A stretch of DNA of 32,729 nucleotides from Deltaproteobacteria bacterium (GTDB lineage: Bacteria > Desulfobacterota > DSM-4660 > Desulfatiglandales > Desulfatiglandaceae): positions 1 to 32,729 of the forward strand of contig JAIPDZ010000012.1 in assembly GCA_021737425.1 (NCBI GenBank). Direction: 5' to 3'. Under the pieces are notes generated by a model that worked only from the letters and a program-made list of their open reading frames with translations, was not told the DNA's origin and did no database searches. Position numbers and translations under genes: made by a program. Shown here piece after piece: positions 16,366 through 22,926 of the stretch. Position 1 is the stretch's first letter, and every line of letters starts with the position of its first letter.

Positions 16366-17731
16366 TCCGTCCCTCCTTGAGTAAGAGCGTCCTATGGGCC
16401 CACTCATTGTCCGGCAGGAATTCATGGGACGCGATCACCACCGTTGTTTTCCACTGCCTCCGCAACCGGGACAGGTTCCTCAATATGCGCTTCCTACGGA
16501 AAAAATCGAGGCCTGAAAACGGTTCATCCAGCATGAGTATATCCGGTTGAGGCGCAACTATGGACGCCAGGGCTACCCGGTGCTGTTCCCCGAAACTGAG
16601 CGTCAGAGGGGATTGCCCTTTCAAGTGAGCCACCTCAAACGTATCCAGCGCATCCGTTACACGGGCCTGGATCTCGTCAGTGGACAACCCCATCCGTTTC
16701 AGCGAAAACCCCACTTCATCCCACACCGTATCTTCAAACAGCTGACGCTCGGGATTCTGGAAAAGCAATCCCATCTTTCCCAAAACCCGATCGGGTCTCG
16801 GACGGCCCACACCGTCCATCTCAATGTGCCCGGCTTGAGGCCGAATAAGGCCTGCCATGCATTTCAACAGTGTGGATTTTCCCGCACCGTTTCGACCGTA
16901 TATAAGGATCTGCTGACCCGGAAAAAATCTCAGCGCCAGATCGTTGAACACCCGCTCTTTTTGCTCATTTAAAAGAAGAAGGCGCTCTATCTCCAACAGC
17001 GGCTGTGCCAATCCGTCTACCGACCCGGGCACCTTATGGAAAAGCGTTGACGGCCCAAGGGTGAACCCGGTTGGAAGGGTACGGTGTATTTTCTGAATAC
17101 GGCCCTGATCCATGAGCACGAAACGGTCTGCCAGCGATTCAAATGGGCCCAATTCATGATCGGCAATGAGCAATGTATGGCCTGCCGCCTTCAATCGGGC
17201 CAACAGGACCGCCAATGCCGCCTTTCCCTCGGCATCCAGTTGGGCAGTGGGTTCATCCAGGAGCAGAATTGCCGGGGATGTGGACAGCACCGAGGCAATG
17301 CCGAGGCGTTCCGCCTGCCCGGCGGACAGGGTCTCCACATTTCGCCTTTCAAGTCCGCTCAGGGAGACCGCTTCCAGGCTTTTCCTGACCGTCTCGGTCC
17401 TTTGTTGAGGGGTGAACCCCCGGTTCCGGGGGCCGAAGGCCGCTTCATCCGCCACCGTAGTGCAAATAAGGTGGCTTTCCGCGTTCTGAAACACCAGGCC
17501 CGTAGATCCAGAACCGTTCCCTGTGGTAAGCAGCCGGATAGAGCCGTTTTCCTGTCCATCCCTTAGAAGACCCTTCAGCGCGAGAAACAAGGTACTCTTT
17601 CCACACCCAGAGGGTCCAGTGAAACAGATGCATTCCCCTTTTTGTATGGACAGGGATATATCGGAGATAGCCCACTCGGTTCGGCCCGGATACTGGTAGG
17701 AATACGCACTGATGGCCACAGCAGGCTTCAT
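16343..17731 (-). CDS. ECF transporter double ATP-binding protein (EcfA-EcfA' fusion)
   Basis: A 462-aa polypeptide with two complete ABC domains in tandem, as in YkoD-type ECF ATPases. Domain 1 has Walker A GPSGCGKST, signature LSAGQ, Walker B AILLLDEP and H-loop ADHEL. Domain 2 has Walker A GRNGAGKST, signature LSFGE, Walker B DILMLDEP and H-loop ASHEF. All catalytic motifs are intact in both halves. The ATG at 17731 (MKPAVAI) is preferred over 17752, as neither the extra seven residues nor the upstream bases look like a translation start for 17752; this choice is moderate. It follows the TiaS-like gene by 36 bases and overlaps the EcfT gene, which carries its ribosome site inside this frame. 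Confidence 0.93.
   Translation of the reverse strand: MKPAVAISAYSYQYPGRTEWAISDISLSIQKGECICFTGPSGCGKSTLFLALKGLLRDGQENGSIRLLTTGNGSGSTGLVFQNAESHLICTTVADEAAFGPRNRGFTPQQRTETVRKSLEAVSLSGLERRNVETLSAGQAERLGIASVLSTSPAILLLDEPTAQLDAEGKAALAVLLARLKAAGHTLLIADHELGPFESLADRFVLMDQGRIQKIHRTLPTGFTLGPSTLFHKVPGSVDGLAQPLLEIERLLLLNEQKERVFNDLALRFFPGQQILIYGRNGAGKSTLLKCMAGLIRPQAGHIEMDGVGRPRPDRVLGKMGLLFQNPERQLFEDTVWDEVGFSLKRMGLSTDEIQARVTDALDTFEVAHLKGQSPLTLSFGEQHRVALASIVAPQPDILMLDEPFSGLDFFRRKRILRNLSRLRRQWKTTVVIASHEFLPDNEWAHRTLLLKEGRIEEIFAH
16372..16378 (-). promoter_or_regulatory. Ribosome binding site deciding the TTG start of EcfT
   Basis: On the - strand the sequence AAGGAGG lies 6 bases before TTG (16365-16363), inside the 3' end of the ATPase gene. 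None of the upstream ATG candidates has a comparable site. Confidence 0.7.
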
Positions 17732-17767
17732 AAGACCCCAGCCGAGTCCCATGGGAAATATGGGGGA

Positions 17768-18487
17768 TTAGTCCTTTTTTCGCTTTTCATCCAGGGATTC
17801 CCATGTGCCTTCCCCTGTTTTATGTACGGCAAGCACGGCCCTGTTCCCCCAGAGCCTGGGCCGCAGCCAGTTCTTGGTATATACCCGATCCTGGGGAGCC
17901 GGGGCCTGCGCATCCCGATCCAGCGATACCACCCGAATATGGGCCTGGTTCAATTCAGACACCCTCACCGTCTCGGGAAAATCGCGGAGGCCATTGAATT
18001 CAATAAATCGGCCGCTCCAACCCGAGGCCGTCAATCCCACGGCCGCCGCAGCACCGATGATGCCGTCATTCGTTCCCCCATGGCCCGAAAGGTGAAATCC
18101 GGAAGCCGCCCTGAGGGCCGCTTTCTGTTCAACCACTTCCCGGGTGCAGAGAAGACCGAAATGGACCAGGACCGACAGGTCCCTTACGCCGTTCGAGGCC
18201 ACGCATATACCCGGGTCGCTTCCCGGGAGAGAATGCTGCGTCAGGTGTGTCACAGCCCGATGGGTTAATTCCGGCAGCAGGGACAGGTCCTTCATGTCCA
18301 CCACCACGCATGCAGCACTGTTGTGGGAGGTATAGGGGATGTGGTCATGCAACAGCAGTTGCTGCCGAACCACTCCCCACATGCGGCACCCTTTTGGCAG
18401 CTCCTTTTCAAACCACCGGGCCAGCTTTCCGGTCCCGCGGTCGGCATATTTATTGTCGGTATCATCAAGACCGATATAGATACGCAT
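17768..18487 (-). CDS. TiaS N-terminal-like protein (stand-alone TCKD/ferredoxin-like domains)
   Basis: A 239-aa soluble protein that resembles the first half of archaeal tRNA(Ile2) 2-agmatinylcytidine synthase TiaS. Shared features seen by eye are the opening IYIGLDDTDN (ATP/Mg-binding DDTD), HIPYTSHNSAACVVVD (compare IPYKTRGNGAV in TiaS), GSDPGICVA (compare TNPG) and DGIIGAAAAVGL (compare GLIGALAAVG). The OB-fold and zinc-ribbon parts that bind tRNA in TiaS are absent, so it is unlikely to modify tRNA, and bacteria use TilS for that role. It lies between a TonB receptor (17 bases upstream) and an ECF ATPase (36 bases downstream), which suggests a role in handling or phosphorylating the imported compound. 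That role is inference; the family relation is fairly sure. Confidence 0.85.
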   Translation of the reverse strand: MRIYIGLDDTDNKYADRGTGKLARWFEKELPKGCRMWGVVRQQLLLHDHIPYTSHNSAACVVVDMKDLSLLPELTHRAVTHLTQHSLPGSDPGICVASNGVRDLSVLVHFGLLCTREVVEQKAALRAASGFHLSGHGGTNDGIIGAAAAVGLTASGWSGRFIEFNGLRDFPETVRVSELNQAHIRVVSLDRDAQAPAPQDRVYTKNWLRPRLWGNRAVLAVHKTGEGTWESLDEKRKKD

Positions 18488-18504
18488 GGGGTTTCTCCGG
18501 GTTC

Positions 18505-20529
18505 CTAAAAATGGACTGCCAGACCGCCGTAAATGGTGCGCCCGGCCGCTGGAAATCCGTAACTCTCTTCATAATATTTATCAAACAGATTATCTGCGCC
18601 CACATAGAGATCCAATAACCCGTTGAATAGGGTTTGGTCGAATTTTACGTTGACCACGGCGAAGTTATCCAAATCCCGCTTCTGGAGCGGTTCGGACCGG
18701 GAGTAATAAACCTGATCTGCATTATAAATGATATTGGCGTAGGCGGAAAAACCGAAGTAAAAGGTATATTTTCCCTCCAGGGTCAGTTTGTGTCGGGGCC
18801 GGTATTGAAGCTCCTCTTTCTGACTGCCGGGCGACTTGTCCTTCGTATCCATGAAGGTGTATCCCAGGCGCAGCATGAGGGATTCAATAAATCGGGTCTC
18901 AGCAGTCAATTCGATACCCTGGAACCGATACTTGTCGTAATTCTGGAAATAGTCATCGTCAGGCGGTTTCTCAATGTAGTTGTCCACATCACACAAAAAT
19001 CCGGTCAGCGCCACCCGGCTGTTAAGGGGAAGCATCTGCTCCACCCCCAGTTCATAGTTGTAGGCGGTTTCCGGCACCAGATCCGGATTGCCCTCGTTGA
19101 TCTGGTAGAGCTGCCGAATGGAGGGGAATCGTATCTTCTTGGCAAACGCCCCTCGAACCCGAGTGCCTTGCACAATGTCGTAATATACGCCTGCCATGTA
19201 ACTTCCCTTGTTTTCATTGGGTCCTGATTTCTTATCCTGCCAGTAGTGGCCGTACCCCAATACCACGCCCAGACGGTCAACCGGCTTGACTTCGTATTCC
19301 AGAGAGGCGCTGTAGATCCACATGCTCCAGTAGTTGTCAAAGTTTCTCAATTCATAATCACTCCCCGTTTTCACATCCCTGATCTTGCCTCTGGAATCAT
19401 ATTCCTGTTTCTGGGCGTCAAGGGCCAGGGTGAAGTCCCCTAAGGATGTCAGGTCCATGGCGGTCTGAAGGGTGCCGCCCCAGGTTTTGGATGTGCCGTC
19501 TTCAAAGTAGGTGTTTTTTGCGGTCATGGAATTGTAGTTGTCGTCATCATAACGGGTCCGCAGCTCGTCATACTGATTGAAATAGGCCCAGCCCCGAATC
19601 TCAAGAGGCCCTGGCAGGTCATAGCGGGTCGAAAACTGGGTATTGAAGCCCTCGAAATTATTGACCCGTTCATATTTCGGATTGTTGGCAAAGGGGTCGG
19701 GGTCGGTTTTGGTACTCTGCTCGGTGCTGGGGGGGATACCAAAATGCCCGTTTACAAAACTGGCCACCAGTCCAAGGTCCCAATCTTCTGTAGGCGAATA
19801 CCCGATATTACCGAAGAGGTTATTCCGCCGGTTGTCGCTGTTCTCCCTTGATCTGTCGCTCTGAAGCGGTGTGGGCGTAAAATCGTCGGCCAAAGGGAAG
19901 TCCCTCCGGGCCGCCATGCTGCCGCTGGCAAAAAAATCCATATTCTTTTGAGCGCCGCCTACGTTGAACCGGCCCACACGTTGTGTGCCTTCGCCGATCT
20001 CTCCGGAGGCCATCCCCTGAAGGCCCTTTTTTCCTTTTTTGGTGATAATGTTAATCACTCCCCCCATTCCCCCCTGGCCATAAAGCACGGAATTGGCGCC
20101 ATAGCTCACCTTTATTCTGGCTATGTTTTCGGTGGGAATGATGGAGGGATCGAATTGTCCGTCATAGGTGGAGTTGAGCGGCGCGCCGTCGAGCAGGAGC
20201 AGAACATGGCGCGACCTGAACCCATGGAGATCCACCCTTGGAATGCCTTGAGCACCGATCCTGATCTCCACCCCAGGCAGCAATTCCAGGGCCTGGTCCA
20301 GGGTCCTGGCGTCCTTGTTTTGAATGTCTTCGGCCGTGATCTCTCGAACGGTCCCGGCGCCTTCCACCACCTCCCGGCTGGCCGACACCACCACCTCGCC
20401 CAGGGTGTAAACGCCTTCCTCCTTCTTGTCCGGCTCAGCCGCACTCAGGGCGGGCACAGCCCAGATCGACGCCATAATAACCAAAAATGACATAAATAAA
20501 CCCGAGAAAACTTTCTTCGGCATGTGCAT
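18505..20529 (-). CDS. TonB-dependent outer-membrane receptor
   Basis: A 674-aa outer-membrane receptor. It has a signal peptide (VFSGLFMSFLVIMASIWAVPALSA) and then a plug domain with the TonB-box-like LGEVVVSASR, the DALELLPGVEIR and GFRSRHVLLLLDGAPLN segments, and YGQGGMGGVINIITKK. A long beta-barrel follows, ending in the aromatic-terminated GLAVHF. Length and plug motifs are nearest to BtuB/FepA-like receptors, but the ligand cannot be told from this. The ATG at 20529 is chosen because AGGAGG at 20536-20541 sits 6 bases ahead; GTG 20535 touches that site and ATG 20523 is 12 bases away. It is the first gene of a five-gene operon whose other members form an ECF importer, so both membranes are served by one transcript. 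Confidence 0.95.
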   Translation of the reverse strand: MHMPKKVFSGLFMSFLVIMASIWAVPALSAAEPDKKEEGVYTLGEVVVSASREVVEGAGTVREITAEDIQNKDARTLDQALELLPGVEIRIGAQGIPRVDLHGFRSRHVLLLLDGAPLNSTYDGQFDPSIIPTENIARIKVSYGANSVLYGQGGMGGVINIITKKGKKGLQGMASGEIGEGTQRVGRFNVGGAQKNMDFFASGSMAARRDFPLADDFTPTPLQSDRSRENSDNRRNNLFGNIGYSPTEDWDLGLVASFVNGHFGIPPSTEQSTKTDPDPFANNPKYERVNNFEGFNTQFSTRYDLPGPLEIRGWAYFNQYDELRTRYDDDNYNSMTAKNTYFEDGTSKTWGGTLQTAMDLTSLGDFTLALDAQKQEYDSRGKIRDVKTGSDYELRNFDNYWSMWIYSASLEYEVKPVDRLGVVLGYGHYWQDKKSGPNENKGSYMAGVYYDIVQGTRVRGAFAKKIRFPSIRQLYQINEGNPDLVPETAYNYELGVEQMLPLNSRVALTGFLCDVDNYIEKPPDDDYFQNYDKYRFQGIELTAETRFIESLMLRLGYTFMDTKDKSPGSQKEELQYRPRHKLTLEGKYTFYFGFSAYANIIYNADQVYYSRSEPLQKRDLDNFAVVNVKFDQTLFNGLLDLYVGADNLFDKYYEESYGFPAAGRTIYGGLAVHF

Positions 20530-20535
20530 GGACAC

Positions 20536-20541
20536 CCTCCT
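20536..20541 (-). promoter_or_regulatory. Ribosome binding site of the TonB receptor
   Basis: AGGAGG on the - strand directly abuts GTG 20535 but has the right 6-base spacing to ATG 20529, which decides the start. Confidence 0.65.
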
Positions 20542-20600
20542 CTCTTTTTTAGGTGGAATTGCAGCCCACTTTTTCTTGGCTCATCACAGAATATACTCAA

Positions 20601-20630
20601 ATGCTATCTTTTTGACCCTTCTGATGTCAA
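20601..20630 (-). promoter_or_regulatory. Sigma-70-like promoter of the TonB-ECF operon
   Basis: On the - strand a perfect TTGACA (complement of 20625-20630) is followed after 18 bases by TAGCAT (complement of 20601-20606). Transcription would start near 20594 and leave a leader of about 65 bases, which is too short for a cobalamin or TPP riboswitch. Confidence 0.5.
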
Positions 20631-20640
20631 TTTAAATCCT

Positions 20641-20880
20641 ACTACTCTTTCTTAAACGAATTTACAGACCTAAAAAGCCCTTTGCTAACTCGCGAGACTG
20701 ACCGGTTTGAGAGAGTTCCCTTTCACCGGCCGGACAGGGAGGGAAAAGAGGGAAAATGCCAGGCGTGTTTTCTCGTTCAGGGTGGCGAAATGGATGGCAT
20801 CAGGTGAACAGCGTATGCCTCCCCTTAAACGTAACAGGGGTTTGCGGCAAGACTTCTCGGCGTTTTTACGGCATAACCCG
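20641..20880. other. Unexplained 240-base stretch between divergent promoters
   Basis: The intergenic space 20536-20953 holds two divergent promoters at its ends and this unassigned middle part. It contains an 8-base palindrome CTCGCGAG (20689-20696), a possible 5-bp hairpin CCGGT/ACCGG (20702-20706 with 20725-20729) and CCCCT/AGGGG around a 10-base loop (20821-20840). A 67-codon open frame runs on the - strand (20685-20888), without a ribosome site or recognisable domain. I looked for a cobalamin, TPP, Moco or c-di-GMP riboswitch and did not find a convincing consensus. Confidence 0.3.
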
Positions 20881-20881
20881 G

Positions 20882-20910
20882 TTGACATTGGGAAATATTT
20901 GGCTTATGAA
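20882..20910 (+). promoter_or_regulatory. Sigma-70 promoter of the papain-family protease gene
   Basis: TTGACA at 20882-20887 and TATGAA at 20905-20910 are separated by exactly 17 bases. The predicted start near 20917 leaves a 37-base leader containing GGGAGAG before the ATG at 20954. The promoter falls downstream of the alternative in-frame starts, which supports 20954 as the real start. Confidence 0.62.
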
Positions 20911-20953
20911 CCCGCAAATCTTTACAAATTTAATCGACCGGGAGAGAATTGAA

Positions 20954-22252
20954 ATGAGAACATTGATGTTGATGATGATGGCAAGTGTATTGTTTTTAAC
21001 CCATACCCCCACGGCCCTGGCCGTGGACCTTCAGCGGGTCAAACAGGCCCTTTCAGCCTCCAGTGCCCAGTGGGAGGCCGTGGATCAAATCGACCCTGAC
21101 AATCCCATGCGACTGGGCCTTCTAAGCAGGGAGCATCCTTATCCCCAAAAACGCAGGCCTTCCATGCCCCAATTTCCCTTTTCCCTGCCCGGCTATTTTG
21201 ACTGGCGGGACGTGAGCGGCAAAAACTTTGTGACGCCGGTCCGGGATCAGGGATACTGCGGCTCCTGTTGGGCCTTTGCCTCCACAGCGGCACTTGAAGC
21301 GGCGACCCTGATCGGCCTCAACACCCCCAACGTGGATCTGGACCTGTCTGAACAGGCCCTGGTCTCCTGCGCCCCCTATAGCAGCTGCGACGGCGGCTAT
21401 ATATCCTTGGCCTCGGAGCACGTCATGAAACAGGGAATTCCTGTGGAAACCTGCTATCCTTATCTCCAGCACAACGCCCCGTGCGGCGCCATGTGTGACG
21501 CCAGCCTGGCATTTACCCATGCCTACGGCATTCGAGACTGGACTGAAATCAGCGATGGGAAGGTGATCAATATCGACATACTCAAAAGCATGCTGGTCAC
21601 CTGCGGCCCCCTCCCCGTCAGCTTTAATGTTTTCGAAGATTTTCGCGCCTATAAAAGCGGCGTATATTCATACACTTATGGGAAAAACGAAGGGGGTCAC
21701 GCCGTTTTGCTGGTGGGATATGACGATCAACTCCAGTGTTTTATGGTCAAGAACTCCTGGGGGCCTTCCTGGGGGGAAAACGGCTATTTCCGCATCGCCT
21801 ATGACCAGACAGAAAATCAGGTGCAATTCGCCACCAGGGGGGCGTTCGCCTATCTCGGGGCGGCAGTGCCTGAAAACCGATTGGTCCCCAAAATCACCGC
21901 CAACGGGAAAGAAACCCTGACCATCACCCCGGGTCAGCCCATTGAAATCCAGGTGAGCCTGAATCCGGTCAATCAGAAGGGCGGCTCCGAGAAGGATTGG
22001 TGGGTCTGGTACGAGGGGCCCTCAGGGGAGCTGGGGTTTGATATCACCCATGATCAGTGGACATCAGGCTTCCACAGAATCGGGTATCCTCCGGTGTATC
22101 TGAATGAATATTCCATCTACACCTTTAACACCACCGATCCGAATACCCTGCTGGGACCAGGCGAATATACCTTCCACATAGACATCGACGACAACGGGGA
22201 CGGTATTTATGACGGCACCTGGCAGGCCACAGCCACTGTCGCCATTCGGTAG
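20954..22252 (+). CDS. Secreted papain-family (C1A) cysteine protease with C-terminal beta domain
   Basis: A 432-aa exported protease. The signal peptide ends near TALA (about residue 23). A short pro-region is followed by the C1A catalytic domain starting at FDWRD. The catalytic set is complete: Q99 and C105 in RDQGYCGSCWAF, H249 in GGHAVLLVGYD and N267 in VKNSWGPSWGENGYF. GYISLASEHV after a CDGG motif also fits the family. The last 130 residues form a separate region rich in beta-strand patterns, ending in DIDDNGDGIYDGTW, whose Asp/Asn repeats could bind calcium. Papain-like C1A enzymes are much less common in bacteria than in eukaryotes. The long open frame continues upstream to 20756, but the promoter and ribosome site place the start at 20954. 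Expected location is periplasm or outside. Confidence 0.93.
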   Translation: MRTLMLMMMASVLFLTHTPTALAVDLQRVKQALSASSAQWEAVDQIDPDNPMRLGLLSREHPYPQKRRPSMPQFPFSLPGYFDWRDVSGKNFVTPVRDQGYCGSCWAFASTAALEAATLIGLNTPNVDLDLSEQALVSCAPYSSCDGGYISLASEHVMKQGIPVETCYPYLQHNAPCGAMCDASLAFTHAYGIRDWTEISDGKVINIDILKSMLVTCGPLPVSFNVFEDFRAYKSGVYSYTYGKNEGGHAVLLVGYDDQLQCFMVKNSWGPSWGENGYFRIAYDQTENQVQFATRGAFAYLGAAVPENRLVPKITANGKETLTITPGQPIEIQVSLNPVNQKGGSEKDWWVWYEGPSGELGFDITHDQWTSGFHRIGYPPVYLNEYSIYTFNTTDPNTLLGPGEYTFHIDIDDNGDGIYDGTWQATATVAIR

Positions 22253-22286
22253 GAGACCCTTTTATCCATTACCCGGGGCTGTTCGG

Positions 22287-22880
22287 CTATTGGCCCACGC
22301 TGCGCACGCCCCCGGTAAAGATAGCGATAATGATCTCGGATAATCGCTCCGGACCAATGGGGCCTGTGGGATCATACCAGGAGTAAATCCAGTTGCACAT
22401 CCCCAGCAAGGAAAAGGTCACCGCGGTGAGGACGCCCCGGTCCGGCGCTTGGCTGAGAAACGGGGTGATGACCCCGGCCACCGCAGCATAATAGCGCTCC
22501 TCTTTTGAGGTCAGCTGCCCCAATTGGTCGGAAGGGAGGTTGGTGGCATGCTTCAGCAATACCCGGGCCGCATGCATGTGACGGATGTAGATCTCCACGT
22601 GCCGGCGGACCAGAAGGGAAAGCCGCTCCTCAGCATTGTCCAAACCGGCCAGTTGCGCTTCTATGTCTTCGAGGACCTTGTCCATGAAATCGGACACAAT
22701 GGCGTAAAGGATCTCGGTCTTACTCCCGAAGTAATGGTAGACGCCCCCCTTGCTCATCCGGGCGCCCTGGGCGATCTCCTCCATGCTGGTCTCCATGAAT
22801 CCCCGGGTGCTGAAAAGCCGTGCCGCGGCCTCGGTCACGGCCCGGACCCGCTGATCCAAGACCAATCCTTTTTGTCTCAT
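22287..22880 (-). CDS. TetR/AcrR family transcriptional regulator
   Basis: A 197-aa repressor-type regulator. The N-terminal helix-turn-helix is seen in TSMEEIAQGARMSKGGVYHYFGSKTEIL, with the Y-H-Y-F-K signature of the family. The C-terminal ligand domain is all-helical (for example YIRHMHAARVLLKHATNLP), similar to TetR proteins that control fatty-acid or acyl-CoA genes. The ATG at 22880 has AAGGA just ahead, whereas the ATG at 22898 has none. It sits 46 bases behind the amidohydrolase gene, at the end of a - strand run with an acyl-CoA ligase, so it may regulate that run. Confidence 0.92.
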   Translation of the reverse strand: MRQKGLVLDQRVRAVTEAAARLFSTRGFMETSMEEIAQGARMSKGGVYHYFGSKTEILYAIVSDFMDKVLEDIEAQLAGLDNAEERLSLLVRRHVEIYIRHMHAARVLLKHATNLPSDQLGQLTSKEERYYAAVAGVITPFLSQAPDRGVLTAVTFSLLGMCNWIYSWYDPTGPIGPERLSEIIIAIFTGGVRSVGQ

Positions 22881-22926
22881 GGATTTCCTTTCCGGCATTC
22901 CGGAACCCAGGCAATCTGAGAGGTTC

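Noticed and set aside
20701-20760. GGCCGGTGAAAGGGAAC on the - strand resembling part of a cobalamin riboswitch
   Set aside because: The remaining conserved boxes of the cobalamin element are missing, and the likely transcription start lies downstream of it.
20685-20888. 67-codon open frame on the - strand, upstream of the TonB gene
   Set aside because: No ribosome site, no domain, basic and irregular composition; treated as part of an unexplained non-coding stretch.
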